Assembly (NCBI RefSeq): GCF_000269985.1
Contig: NC_016109.1
Coordinates: forward strand, 2,170,001-2,234,000
Reading direction: 5' to 3'
Length of the DNA: 64,000 nt
Origin: Kitasatospora setae KM-6054
GTDB lineage: Bacteria; Actinomycetota; Actinomycetes; Streptomycetales; Streptomycetaceae
Shown here: in pieces, positions 30,650 through 39,325 of the stretch
Layout: each line of letters opens with the position of its first letter
Position numbering within the stretch: the first letter of the stretch is position 1
Position numbers and translations under genes: made by a program
Notes under the pieces: model-generated
Database searches by the model: none
The model's input: the letters and a program-made list of their open reading frames with translations, nothing else
Told to the model about the DNA's origin: nothing

Positions 30650-31798
30650 TTACTTGGCGCCCAGGCCGGCGTCGGCGACGGCCGGCTGGTTGTTCGCCTT
30701 CAGCACCTTGTTGAGCAGGGTCAGGTCGTAGATCCCGGCCAGGTTGGGCTTCTTGAGCAGACCGGCGGTGACGGCGTGGTCGGCCTCGGCCTGCAGGGTG
30801 TTGGCCAGCGGGTCGTCGATGAAGTCGATGTCCTGCCAGGCCGGGTCGAGGATGGCGGCGTCCAGCGCGTTGCCGGCGTCGGCCTTGATCTGCTCGTTCG
30901 CGGCGGTCTTGGCCTGGTCGGAGTTGGCCTTGATCCAGGCGTTGGTCTTCACCGAGCCGCGCAGCACCGCCTCCACCACGTCCGGGTGCTCGGTGAGGAA
31001 CTTCTGCGAGACGATGATGTTGGTGATGACGAACTTCTTGTCCGGCCAGACGTCCTTCTCGTTGAGCAGGACCTTCGCGCCCAGGCTGACCAGCTTGGAG
31101 GCGGTCGGCTCGGGCACCCACGCGCCGTCGATCGAGCCGGACTTGTACGCGTCGGGGGTGACCTTGTTGTCGGTGCGGAGCACCTTCACGTCGCCGTCGC
31201 CGGTCTGGGCGTCGACCTTGTAGCCCTTCTCCGACAGGTAGTTGAGCAGGGCGACGTCCTGGGTGTTGCCGAGCTGCGGGGTGGCGAGCTTCTTGCCCTT
31301 GAGGTCGTCCAGGGTCTTGATCTTGTCCGGGTTGACGACCAGCTTGACGCCGCCGGAGGCGGAACCGCTGATGATCTTCAGGGACTTGCCGCCGGACTGG
31401 GTGTAGCCGTTGATCGACGGGGAGGGGCCGATCCAGCCGATGTCGATCGAGCCGGCGTTCAGCGCCTCGATCTCGGCCGGGCCGGCGTTGAAGACCTGGG
31501 TCTTGATCTTGGTGCCGCCCAGCTCCTGCTGGATGATGCCCTGCTTGAGGCCGACCAGCGCGGTGCCGTGGGTCAGGTTGGCGAAGTAGCCGATCTTCAC
31601 GGTGTCCGCGGAGAGCTTCGCGCCGGAGGCGGAGGCGGCCGGGGCCGCGGAGGCCTTGTCGTCGCTCTTCGCGCCGTACGAGCAGGCCGAGAGCAGGCCG
31701 GCGGTGGTCAGCACGGCGACGGCCGCCACGGCGGCGCGTCTGGTCCGGCCGGCGGCGGGGCGTGCGGAGGTATGGGTGGGCTGGGTGCTCGGTGCCAT
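30650..31798 (-). CDS. ssuA: Sulfonate ABC transporter substrate-binding lipoprotein
   Basis: 382 aa. A Tat/Sec-like leader (RRAAVAAVAVLTTAGLLSAC) with lipobox LSAC at about residue 39 shows membrane anchoring by lipid. The mature part has the NMT1/SsuA fold: VKIGYFANLTHGTALVGL, AGSIDIGWIGPSPSING and EPTASKLVSLGAKVL. It captures aliphatic sulfonates outside the membrane. Position behind cysN and before ssuB supports sulfur scavenging. The ribosome-binding site is weak. Confidence 0.9.
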   Translation of the reverse strand: MAPSTQPTHTSARPAAGRTRRAAVAAVAVLTTAGLLSACSYGAKSDDKASAAPAASASGAKLSADTVKIGYFANLTHGTALVGLKQGIIQQELGGTKIKTQVFNAGPAEIEALNAGSIDIGWIGPSPSINGYTQSGGKSLKIISGSASGGVKLVVNPDKIKTLDDLKGKKLATPQLGNTQDVALLNYLSEKGYKVDAQTGDGDVKVLRTDNKVTPDAYKSGSIDGAWVPEPTASKLVSLGAKVLLNEKDVWPDKKFVITNIIVSQKFLTEHPDVVEAVLRGSVKTNAWIKANSDQAKTAANEQIKADAGNALDAAILDPAWQDIDFIDDPLANTLQAEADHAVTAGLLKKPNLAGIYDLTLLNKVLKANNQPAVADAGLGAK

Positions 31799-31921
31799 GA
31801 GAGGTGTCCCGTTTCGAGAGAGAAGGAAGTACCGCGTGCCTGAGGTGCTGTCGGAGGCCGGACCGCCTCCGTCGTTCCTGCTGTGGGGAGGAGCGACGGC
31901 AGCGGGCCCGGTGACAGGGGC

Positions 31922-32035
31922 TCAGCGCCCCTGTCCGCCCCCACATCGCGTCAGGCCGCCCTGGCCGCTGCCGAGGACGCCGCTGCCGATGCGGCCGCCT
32001 TCCTTGTCCATGCCCGAGAACGCCTCGCTGGGCAT
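31922..32035 (-). CDS. Possible 37-aa protein coupled to cysN
   Basis: The ATG at 32035 overlaps the cysN stop as TGATG, with GAGGAGG 10 bp upstream inside cysN, an arrangement for translational coupling. The product MPSEAFSGMDKEGGRIGSG.. is Gly-rich with one Cys (LTRCGGG). It fills part of the cysN-ssuA gap and could be a real small protein or a translated spacer. No family recognised. Confidence 0.4.
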   Translation of the reverse strand: MPSEAFSGMDKEGGRIGSGVLGSGQGGLTRCGGGQGR

Positions 32036-33354
32036 CAGACCCAGTCCTCCTCGTGAGAAGCGTCGGTGGTGCTGACGGTGTCGAACGCCTCGCCCGCCAT
32101 GCCGGCGGTGAGCGTGGTCCCGTCGGACGGGTCGATCAGGATGAACGAACCCGTGCGGCGGTTTTCGGTGTAGTCGTCGAGGGCCAGCGGCTCGGCGGTG
32201 CGCAGCACCACGTGGCCGATGTCGTTGACGTTCAGCCCCTCGGCGCCGGAGCGCTGTTCGAGCGAGTCGATGTCGATCCGGTAGCTGATCTCCTTGACGA
32301 GCGCGCGCACGGTGCGGGTGGTGTGCTTGAGCAGCACCTTCGCGCCGACGTGCAGCGGGCGCTCGCTCAGGTGGCAGACCGTCGCCTCGATGTCCTTGGT
32401 GGGGACGGGCAGCGGCGCGGCCGCGATCAGGTCGCCGCGGGAGATGTCGATGTCGTCGGCCAGCCGGACGGTCACCGACTGCGGGGCCCAGGCCAGTTCG
32501 GTCGGGACGCCGAGCGCGTCGATCGCCGCGACGGTGCTGGTGTGGCCGGAGGGCAGCACCGTCACCGCGTCGCCGACCCGCAGCACGCCGGAGGCCAGCT
32601 GGCCCGCGTAGCCGCGGTAGTCGTGGTGCTCCTCGCTCTGCGGCCGGATCACGTACTGGACCGGGAACCGGGCCGGCTCGGCGCTCGGGTCGGTGCCGAC
32701 CGGCACCGTCTCCAGGTGCTCCAGCAGGGTCGGGCCGCCGTACCAGTCCATGTGCGCCGAGGGCTCGACCACGTTGTCGCCGGCCAGCGCCGAGATCGGC
32801 ACCGCGACGACGTCCTTGACGCCGAGCGAGGCCGCGTAGGCGGTGAACTCGGCGGCGATGGCCGCGAAGACCGGCTCCGCGTAGTCGACCAGGTCCATCT
32901 TGTTGACGGCCAGCACGACGTGCGGGACGCGCAGCAGGGCGGCGACCGCCGCGTGCCGGCGGGTCTGCTCGACCACGCCGTTGCGGGCGTCGACCAGGAC
33001 GACGGCGAGCTCGGCGGTGGACGCGCCGGTGACCATGTTCCGGGTGTACTGCACGTGGCCGGGGGTGTCGGCGAGGATGAACCGGCGCCGGGCGGTGGCG
33101 AAGTAGCGGTACGCGACGTCGATGGTGATGCCCTGCTCGCGCTCGGCCCGCAGGCCGTCGGTGAGCAGCGCCAGGTCGGGGGCCTGCTGGCCGCGCCGGC
33201 GGGAGGCGTGCTCGACGGCCTCCAGCTGGTCGGCGAGGACCGACTTGGAGTCGTGCAGCAGCCGGCCGACCAGGGTGGACTTGCCGTCGTCGACGGAGCC
33301 CGCGGTGGCGAAGCGCAGCAGCGAGGTGGCGGTTGCTTCTTCGGTGGTGCTCAT
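32035..33354 (-). CDS. cysN: Sulfate adenylyltransferase subunit 1 (GTPase)
   Basis: 439 aa, EF-Tu-like GTPase. G1 is GSVDDGKST, G3 is DTPGH (LADTPGHVQYTRNM) and G4 is NKMD. C-terminal beta-barrel domains follow (about 240-430). With CysD it forms ATP sulfurylase, in which GTP hydrolysis drives synthesis of adenosine 5'-phosphosulfate from sulfate and ATP. No APS-kinase domain is fused, since cysC is separate in this operon. It lies 3 bp behind cysD. Confidence 0.95.
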   Translation of the reverse strand: MSTTEEATATSLLRFATAGSVDDGKSTLVGRLLHDSKSVLADQLEAVEHASRRRGQQAPDLALLTDGLRAEREQGITIDVAYRYFATARRRFILADTPGHVQYTRNMVTGASTAELAVVLVDARNGVVEQTRRHAAVAALLRVPHVVLAVNKMDLVDYAEPVFAAIAAEFTAYAASLGVKDVVAVPISALAGDNVVEPSAHMDWYGGPTLLEHLETVPVGTDPSAEPARFPVQYVIRPQSEEHHDYRGYAGQLASGVLRVGDAVTVLPSGHTSTVAAIDALGVPTELAWAPQSVTVRLADDIDISRGDLIAAAPLPVPTKDIEATVCHLSERPLHVGAKVLLKHTTRTVRALVKEISYRIDIDSLEQRSGAEGLNVNDIGHVVLRTAEPLALDDYTENRRTGSFILIDPSDGTTLTAGMAGEAFDTVSTTDASHEEDWV

Positions 33355-33357
33355 TGC

Positions 33358-34296
33358 TTAGAAGTACCCCTCGCGCTTGCGGTCTTCCATCGCGGCCTCG
33401 GACATCTTGTCGTCGGCGCGGGTCGCCCCCCGTTCGGTGAGGCGGGAGGCGGCGATCTCGGTGATCACGGCCTCGATCGTGTCGGCGTCGGAGTCGACCG
33501 CGCCGGTGCACGACATGTCGCCGACGGTGCGGTAGCGGACCTGCCGGGTCTCGACCGGCTCGGTGGCCTTCGGGCCGCCCCACTCGCCGGCGGTCAGCCA
33601 CATGCCGTCGCGCTTGAACACCTCGCGCCGGTGGGCGTAGTAGATCTCCGGGAGCTCGATGCCCTCGCGCTCGATGTACTGCCAGACGTCCAGCTCGGTC
33701 CAGTTGGAGAGCGGGAAGACCCGGACGTGCTCGCCGGCCGCGTGCCGGCCGTTGTACAGCGACCACAGCTCGGGGCGCTGGCGGCGCGGGTCCCAGGCGC
33801 CGAACTCGTCGCGGAGCGAGAAGACCCGCTCCTTGGCCCGGGCCTTCTCCTCGTCGCGGCGGCCGCCGCCGAACACGGCGTCGAACTTGCCCGCCTCGAT
33901 GCCGTCCAGCAGCGGGACGGTCTGCAGCGGGTTGCGCAGCCCGTCCGGGCGCTCGCGCAGCACGCCGCGGTCGATGTAGTCCTGCACCGCGGCGACGTGC
34001 AGCCGCAGGTTGTGCTTGGCGACCGCGCGGTCCCGGTAGGCGAGCACCTCGGGGAAGTTGTGCCCGGTGTCCACGTGCAGCAGGGCGAAGGGCACCGGCG
34101 CGGGCGCGAACGCCTTCAGCGCCAGGTGCAGCATCACGATGGAGTCCTTGCCGCCGGAGAACAGGATCACCGGCCGCTCGAACTCGCCCGCGACCTCGCG
34201 GAAGATGTGCACCGACTCCGCTTCGAGGGCGTCCAGGTGGGACAGCGCGAAGGGCGTGTCCTCGGCCCGGAACAGGCGCTGCGTGGTGACGGTCAT
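33358..34296 (-). CDS. cysD: Sulfate adenylyltransferase subunit 2
   Basis: 312 aa of the PAPS reductase-like PP-loop family. The ATP pyrophosphatase loop is LFSGGKDSIVMLHLA, and later signatures are HVDTGHNFPE, FGGGRRDEEKARAKER and the C-terminal MEDRKREGYF. It makes APS with CysN, the first step of sulfate assimilation. The ATG at 34296 overlaps the cysC stop by 4 bp. Confidence 0.96.
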   Translation of the reverse strand: MTVTTQRLFRAEDTPFALSHLDALEAESVHIFREVAGEFERPVILFSGGKDSIVMLHLALKAFAPAPVPFALLHVDTGHNFPEVLAYRDRAVAKHNLRLHVAAVQDYIDRGVLRERPDGLRNPLQTVPLLDGIEAGKFDAVFGGGRRDEEKARAKERVFSLRDEFGAWDPRRQRPELWSLYNGRHAAGEHVRVFPLSNWTELDVWQYIEREGIELPEIYYAHRREVFKRDGMWLTAGEWGGPKATEPVETRQVRYRTVGDMSCTGAVDSDADTIEAVITEIAASRLTERGATRADDKMSEAAMEDRKREGYF

Positions 34297-34859
34297 GCCA
34301 AGCCCCTCTCGGTCAGGAAGGCGTGCAGTTCGGCGGCGGACTCGGCGACCGTGCGGCCCTGCGTCTGCAGGCGCAGCTCCGGGCGCTCGGGCGCCTCGTA
34401 CGGGTCGTCGACCCCGGTCAGGCCGGAGATCTCGCCGGCGGCCTGCTTCGCGTACAGGCCCTTGACGTCGCGCTCGGAACAGAGCTCGACCGGGGTGGCG
34501 ACGTGGATCTCCAGGAACTCGGTGCCGTTGCCGGCGTGCCGCTCGCGGACGGCGGCGCGGGAGTCGGCGAACGGGGCGATCACCGGGGCGAGCACCTTGA
34601 CGCCGTTGGCGGCCAGCTTCTCGGCGACGAAGCCGATCCGGGTGACGTTGGTGTGCCGGTCCTCGCGGGTGAAGCCCAGGCCCTTGGAGAGGAACTCGCG
34701 GATCTCGTCACCGTCCAGCACCTCGACCCGGTGGCCCTCGGCGCGCAGCCGCTCGGCCAGCGCGAACGCGAGGGTGGTCTTGCCCGCGCTGGGCAGGCCG
34801 GTCAGCCACACGGTGGCGCCGCGCTCGCGGCCGGCGGCCGCATTCTCGGCGGTGGTCAC
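34293..34859 (-). CDS. cysC: Adenylylsulfate kinase
   Basis: 188 aa. P-loop GLPSAGKTTLA, DGDEIR, the family motif GFTREDRHTNVTRIGFVA, and FLEIHVATPVELCSERDVKGLYAKA-like segment. It phosphorylates APS to PAPS. Its presence alongside a CysH with a cluster-type Cys pattern means both APS and PAPS may be used (reduction and sulfation). GTG start at 34859; 63 bp separate it from cysH. Confidence 0.94.
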   Translation of the reverse strand: MTTAENAAAGRERGATVWLTGLPSAGKTTLAFALAERLRAEGHRVEVLDGDEIREFLSKGLGFTREDRHTNVTRIGFVAEKLAANGVKVLAPVIAPFADSRAAVRERHAGNGTEFLEIHVATPVELCSERDVKGLYAKQAAGEISGLTGVDDPYEAPERPELRLQTQGRTVAESAAELHAFLTERGLA

Positions 34860-34922
34860 GGTGGTCTCTCCTGACGGTTGGTGACGGTGGTTCAGGTGGT
34901 GCGGTGGGTCCGGCGGCGGGGC

Positions 34923-35621
34923 TCAGAGGTGGATGCCGCACTCGGTCTTGCCGGAGCCCGCCCAGCGGCCGGCCCGGCCCTGCTCGCCCTCGCCGGGCTT
35001 GGCGGTGCAGGACAGCGGCGAGCAGCCGATCGAGGTGTAGCCCTCCCACAGCAGCGGGTTCAGCAGCACCCCGTTGGCCTGGACGTACGCGTCGACGTCG
35101 TCCTGGGTCCAGCGGGCGATCGGGGCGATCTTCACCTTGCGGCGCTTCGGGTCCCAGGCCACCACGGGGGTGTGGGCCCGGGACGGCGACTCGTCGCGGC
35201 GCAGGCCGGTCGCCCAGGCGTCGTACCCGCCCAGGCCGCGGTTCAGCGGCTCGACCTTGCGCAGCGAGCAGCACAGGTCCGGGTCGCGGTCGTGCAGGTG
35301 CGGCCCGTACTGGGCGTCCTGCTCGGCCACGGTGAGCTTCGGGGTCAGCGTGATCACGTTGACCGGCATGGTCGCGGCGACCGCGTCCCGGGTGCCGATG
35401 GTCTCCGGGAAGTGGTAGCCGGTGTCCAGGAAGACCACGTCCACGCCGGGCAGCGCGGTGGAGGCCAGGTGGGCGACCACCGCGTCCTCCATCGAGGAGG
35501 TGACGCAGAACCGCTTGCCGAAGGTGTCGGCGGCCCAGCGCAGGACGTCCTGCGCGCTGGCCTCCTCCAGGTCGCGACCCGCGGCGACGGCTATCGCCTC
35601 GTAGTCAGTCGCGGTCGTCAT
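34923..35621 (-). CDS. cysH: Phosphoadenylyl/adenylyl-sulfate reductase
   Basis: 232 aa. Residues CCSLRKVEPLNRGL and the later IGCSPLSCTAKPGEGEQGRAGRW plus C-terminal ECGIHL are the APS reductase-type [4Fe-4S] and catalytic Cys motifs. The enzyme reduces APS (or PAPS) to sulfite using thioredoxin. The second cluster pair is usually C-x2-C (GCAPCT); here it is C-x4-C (GCSPLSC), an odd two-residue insertion. The ATG at 35621 lies inside the 3' end of the small zinc-ribbon gene (17-bp overlap). Confidence 0.92.
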   Translation of the reverse strand: MTTATDYEAIAVAAGRDLEEASAQDVLRWAADTFGKRFCVTSSMEDAVVAHLASTALPGVDVVFLDTGYHFPETIGTRDAVAATMPVNVITLTPKLTVAEQDAQYGPHLHDRDPDLCCSLRKVEPLNRGLGGYDAWATGLRRDESPSRAHTPVVAWDPKRRKVKIAPIARWTQDDVDAYVQANGVLLNPLLWEGYTSIGCSPLSCTAKPGEGEQGRAGRWAGSGKTECGIHL

Positions 35622-35781
35622 GTCCGGTACCCCCGTGGTTCGTTGACAGCAGGCCGAGGAACTTCAACTGGAAGCCCCGGCGGCACGACCGGCATTCCCA
35701 CGCGCCGTGGCCGCTCTCGGACGGGCGCAGGTCCTCGTCCCCGCAGTACGGGCAGTAGAAGGGCGCGGCACGCTCGCTCAC
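35605..35781 (-). CDS. Small zinc-ribbon protein between sir and cysH
   Basis: 58 aa from GTG 35781, whose GTGA overlaps the sulfite reductase stop. Two CxxC pairs (FYCPYCGDEDLR and WECRSCRRGFQLKF) form a zinc ribbon; the C-terminus is short and polar. It also overlaps cysH by 17 bp, so three genes are tightly coupled. I recall a similar short gene at this place in other streptomycete sir-cysH clusters, suggesting a conserved accessory role such as metal or iron-sulfur handling. Function unproven. Confidence 0.75.
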   Translation of the reverse strand: MSERAAPFYCPYCGDEDLRPSESGHGAWECRSCRRGFQLKFLGLLSTNHGGTGHDDRD

Positions 35782-37499
35782 GACAGCTGCTCCTCGGTGG
35801 CCCGCACGGTCCACTGGGCGAACCGCTCGCCGTCCTGCCGGTCCGCCTGGTAGCGGGTCAGCACGCGCTCGACGTAGTCGGGCAGTTCGGCGCTGGTGAC
35901 CTTCAGGCCGCGGATCTTGCGGCCGAAGCCGGCGTCCAGGCCGAGCGCGCCGCCCAGGTGCACCTGGAAGCCCTCGACCTGGTTGCCGTCGGCGTCGGTG
36001 ACCAGCTGGCCCTTGAGGCCGATGTCGGCGGTCTGGATCCGGGCGCAGGCGTTCGGGCAGCCGTTGATGTTGATGCTCAGCGGCTCGTCGAACTCCGGCA
36101 GGCGGCGCTCCAGTTCGTCGATCAGCGACTGGCCGCGGCCCTTGGTCTCGACGATCGCCAGCTTGCAGTACTCGATGCCGGTGCAGGCCATCGTGCCGCG
36201 CCGGAAGGTCGACGGGGTGACCCGCAGGTCGAGCGCCTCCAGCCCGGCCACCAGCGACTCCACCTGGTCCTCGGCGACGTCCAGGACGAGCATCTTCTGC
36301 TCGACGGTGGTGGCCAGCCGGTCGGTGCCGTGCGCGGCCGCCAGGTCGGCGATCTGCCCGAGCAGCTTGCCGTTGACCCGGCCGACCCGCGGCGCGAAGC
36401 CGACGTAGAACCGGCCGTCGCGCTGCCGGTGCACGCCGACGTGGTCGCGCCAGCGGTCGCTGGGCTCCTGCGGGCCGGGGCCGTCGAGCAGTTCGCGCTT
36501 GAGGTACTCGTCCTGCAGCACCTGGCGGAACTTCTCCGGGCCCCAGTCGGCGACCAGGAACTTCAGCCGGGCGCGGGTGCGCAGGCGGCGGTAGCCGTAG
36601 TCGCGGAAGATGCCGATCACGCCGGCCCAGACGTCCGGGACCTCCTCCAGCGGCACCCAGGCGCCGAGCCGGACGCCCAGCTTCGGGTTGGTGGACAGGC
36701 CGCCGCCGACCCACAGGTCGAAGCCCGGGCCGTGCTCGGGGTGGACCACGCCGACGAAGGCGATGTCGTTGATCTCGTGCACCACGTCGAGCAGCGGCGA
36801 ACCGGAGATCGCGGTCTTGAACTTGCGCGGCAGGTTGGAGAATTCCTTGTTGCCGATGTAGCGGCGGTTGATCTCGTCGATCGCCCAGCTGCCGTCGATG
36901 ATCTCGTCCTCGGCGATCCCCGCGACGGGGGAGCCGATCACCACGCGCGGGCAGTCGCCGCACGCCTCGGTGGTGGACAGGCCGACGGCCTCCAGCTTCT
37001 CCCAGATCGCCGGGACGTCCTCGATCCGCACCCAGTGGTACTGGACGTTCTGCCGGTCCGTCAGGTCGGCGGTGCCGCGGGCGTACTGCTCGGAGACCTC
37101 GCCGATCGCCTTCAGCTGGGCCACCGTCAGCTGGCCGCCGTCGATGCGCACCCGCATCATGAAGAACTCGTCCTCGAGCTCGTGCGGCTCCAGGACGGCC
37201 GTCCGGCCGCCGTCGATGCCCTGCTTGCGCTGGGTGTACAGGCCCCACCAGCGCATCCGGCCGCGCAGGTCGTTCGGGTCGATCCCGGCGAAGCCGGTGT
37301 GGGCGTAGATCGTCTCGATGCGCGTCCGCACGTTGAGACCGTCGTCGTCCTTCTTGAACTGCTCGTTGCCGTTGAGCGGGGTGAAGTGCCCCATGCCCCA
37401 CTGGCCCTCGCCGCGGTGGCGGGTCACCTTGCGGGCGGCGGGGCGGGCCGCCGGGGCGGCTCCGGCCTGAGGCTCGACCGTTTCGGGAGTGCGGGCCAT
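35778..37499 (-). CDS. sir: Ferredoxin-dependent sulfite (nitrite/sulfite) reductase
   Basis: 573 aa siroheme [4Fe-4S] enzyme reducing sulfite to sulfide. It has the ferredoxin-binding-like half (about 60-250, RMRWWGLYTQRKQGIDGGRT) and siroheme half with cluster Cys residues in TMACTGIEYCKLAI and NGCPNACARIQ. TEACGDCPRVV lies near residue 180. The first 25 aa are Pro/Ala-rich. ATG 37499 follows AAAGGA at 8 bp. It heads the operon; the upstream 456-bp region contains a possible leader ORF. It could be regulated by sulfur supply. Confidence 0.95.
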   Translation of the reverse strand: MARTPETVEPQAGAAPAARPAARKVTRHRGEGQWGMGHFTPLNGNEQFKKDDDGLNVRTRIETIYAHTGFAGIDPNDLRGRMRWWGLYTQRKQGIDGGRTAVLEPHELEDEFFMMRVRIDGGQLTVAQLKAIGEVSEQYARGTADLTDRQNVQYHWVRIEDVPAIWEKLEAVGLSTTEACGDCPRVVIGSPVAGIAEDEIIDGSWAIDEINRRYIGNKEFSNLPRKFKTAISGSPLLDVVHEINDIAFVGVVHPEHGPGFDLWVGGGLSTNPKLGVRLGAWVPLEEVPDVWAGVIGIFRDYGYRRLRTRARLKFLVADWGPEKFRQVLQDEYLKRELLDGPGPQEPSDRWRDHVGVHRQRDGRFYVGFAPRVGRVNGKLLGQIADLAAAHGTDRLATTVEQKMLVLDVAEDQVESLVAGLEALDLRVTPSTFRRGTMACTGIEYCKLAIVETKGRGQSLIDELERRLPEFDEPLSININGCPNACARIQTADIGLKGQLVTDADGNQVEGFQVHLGGALGLDAGFGRKIRGLKVTSAELPDYVERVLTRYQADRQDGERFAQWTVRATEEQLS

Positions 37500-37955
37500 G
37501 GTGTCAATCCTTTGAGCGGCTTGGCAGGTGCGAGGTGCTGGCGGTCCCCGGACGCGCTCCGCTCCCACCTGCGGTCTGTCGTGACGGGTCCCACGCAGGC
37601 GGACGGGAGGGGCGACGCTGGCCGGGCAGGTCTTGCGCGCATCCGCTACGACGGGGATGGCGCCGGTGCGGTGCGGCGTGCTTGCGGGCTCAGGTCACCG
37701 GACAGATGGCGCTGGACACGCGAAGGAGGTCGACGTGAAGTCGGCCAACTAGGGTGGTTCCGGCGCTAGACATGGCAAGAGATTCGCACGGCGAGCGACT
37801 CGCGGTCCACTAACGTCCGAATGCTGGACCTGATTGTTCCGCATAATGGGACCAGGCCCGATCCGGGGCAGTTCGGGGCGGTCCGGCCGGTCGAGGGCCG
37901 TCCCGCCCGGGCCGCCCCGCACCGGGCGAACGGCCCGGGCCGATACCGTAGGGGC
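37500..37955. other. 456-bp divergent region between sir and the YihY gene
   Basis: Contains a possible 14-codon leader ORF (minus strand, 37766-37810) and an imperfect palindrome GTTCC-N7-GGGAC at 37836-37852 that resembles IclR-type sites. Also on the plus strand GAAGGAGG followed by a 5-codon ORF at about 37736-37751. No tRNA or clear terminator is visible. Transcription of the sulfur operon must start here. Confidence 0.5.
37766..37810 (-). CDS. Candidate leader peptide upstream of sir
   Basis: GTG 37810 begins MDRESLAVRISCHV, with a Cys near the end. Short Cys-containing leader ORFs precede several actinobacterial sulfur genes and may act by attenuation when charged Cys-tRNA is scarce. 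The SD is weak and it lies 267 bp before sir, so this is tentative. Confidence 0.3.
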   Translation of the reverse strand: MDRESLAVRISCHV

Positions 37956-39173
37956 GTGCAAGCAGCAGGCAGTTCCCCCCACCCGGCCCAGGGCCCCGGG
38001 CCGAGCGGCGACCGACCCGCCCGCCGCCGCGGCGGAAAGCGCCGGGCGGCGAAGCGCAGCACCTGGTACGGCACCCTGTGGGCGCTGGTGAAGGACACCA
38101 CCAACACCTGCGTCGAGTACCGGGTCACCGGCCTCGCCGGAGAGGCCGCGTTCTTCACGCTCCTCTCCATCCCGCCGCTGCTGCTCTGCCTGGCCGGCAC
38201 CCTCGGCTACCTCGACGACATCCTCGGGGCCGGCACCATCGACAAGCTCAAGCAGGACATCGTCTCGGCATCCGGGACGGTGCTCTCACAAAGCTCCATC
38301 GACGAGATCGTCCAACCCCTGCTGCGCGACGTCTTCGACAGCGCCCGGCCGGACCTCATCTCGCTCGGCTTCCTGCTCTCGCTCTGGTCCGGATCGCGGG
38401 CGCTCTACATCTTCATCGACACCATCACCGTGATGTACGGCCTCGACGGCAAGCGCGGACTGGTCAAGACCAGGCTGATGTCGCTCGGCCTCTACCTCGG
38501 CGCGCTGGTGATCGGCTCGCTGGTGCTGCCGCTGCTGGTCGCCGGGCCCGGACTGCTGATCGGCACCTTCCAGAGCTGGGCCGGCGTGATCAACGCGCTC
38601 TACTGGCCCGCCGCGATCGTCCTGCTGGTGGTCTTCCTGACCAGCCTCTACCACGTGGCCGTCCCGGTCTCCACGCCCTGGCGCGAGGACATCCCCGGCG
38701 CGCTGGTCGCCCTGCTGGTCCTGGTGGTCTGCAGCGTCGCGCTCCGGCTCTACCTGGTCAGCTCGGTCGAGGGCCACTCCGTCTACGGCTCGCTCGCCGC
38801 CCCCGTCGCCGTGCTGCTGTGGATCTTCGTGGTGGCGCTGGCCGTCCTGATCGGCGCCGCCATGAACGCCGCGATCGACCGCCGCTGGCCCACCGTCGAG
38901 ACCGCCGACGCCCGCGCCGAGAACGAGCGCCTCGCCGAGGACGCCGCCGTCCAGCGCGGCCGCGAGGCCGCCGCCCGCCGGGCCGTCGAACGCGCCGAAC
39001 GGGCCCGCCAGTTCGGCCTCGCCGAGGGCCACGACGACGACCTCTTCGACGAGGACGACGACCAGCCCGCCCCCAGCGAGTACCCCGAGCGCTGGGCCGG
39101 GTTCCTCCCGCACCGCGACGTCCGCCGCCGCCTCGGCGGCAGCGCCGAACGCCGCCGCCGCACCGGCCGCTGA
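37956..39173 (+). CDS. YihY/virulence factor BrkB family membrane protein
   Basis: 405 aa. About six transmembrane helices between residues 60 and 305, with family motifs (FTLLSIPPLLLCLAGTLGYL, SLWSGSRALYIFIDTIT, VAVPVSTPWREDIPGALVA, YGSLAAPVAVLLWIFVVALAVLIGAAMNA). YihY was once called RNase BN but is a membrane protein of unclear function. The C-terminal tail (about 310-405) is charged and helical (coiled-coil-like, RGREAAARRAVERAERARQF). GTG 37956 is chosen because it precedes the hydrophobic region by the usual 30-40 aa; a more upstream ATG is less likely. Confidence 0.85.
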   Translation: MQAAGSSPHPAQGPGPSGDRPARRRGGKRRAAKRSTWYGTLWALVKDTTNTCVEYRVTGLAGEAAFFTLLSIPPLLLCLAGTLGYLDDILGAGTIDKLKQDIVSASGTVLSQSSIDEIVQPLLRDVFDSARPDLISLGFLLSLWSGSRALYIFIDTITVMYGLDGKRGLVKTRLMSLGLYLGALVIGSLVLPLLVAGPGLLIGTFQSWAGVINALYWPAAIVLLVVFLTSLYHVAVPVSTPWREDIPGALVALLVLVVCSVALRLYLVSSVEGHSVYGSLAAPVAVLLWIFVVALAVLIGAAMNAAIDRRWPTVETADARAENERLAEDAAVQRGREAAARRAVERAERARQFGLAEGHDDDLFDEDDDQPAPSEYPERWAGFLPHRDVRRRLGGSAERRRRTGR

Positions 39174-39269
39174 GACCGGCGGGACCGGCGCGGGAGCGGC
39201 CGCTGAGACCGGTGGGAAATTCGGTGGCGCGGGTCGTGGACGGCGGCTAGCGTGGCGTCCGCCGATCGA

Positions 39270-39292
39270 GCGCACCCCGTGGCGGGGTGCGC
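39270..39292 (+). promoter_or_regulatory. Stem-loop before the rsgA upstream ORF
   Basis: GCGCACCCC (39270-39278) pairs perfectly with GGGGTGCGC (39284-39292) around GTGGC, 19 bp before the strong AAGGAGG at 39311. It lies in the 39174-39325 gap, which holds no other gene. It may be a 5'-leader hairpin or the end of the YihY transcript. Confidence 0.5.
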
Positions 39293-39325
39293 GAGGCACG
39301 TCCGGAGAGGAAGGAGGTGAGGACC

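Noticed and set aside
31700..31800. RiPP precursor at the ssuA start
   Set aside because: The sequence is a plain lipoprotein signal peptide.
37736..37751. Five-codon ORF with a good RBS (GAAGGAGG)
   Set aside because: Too short to support; probably chance, though noted in the intergenic entry.
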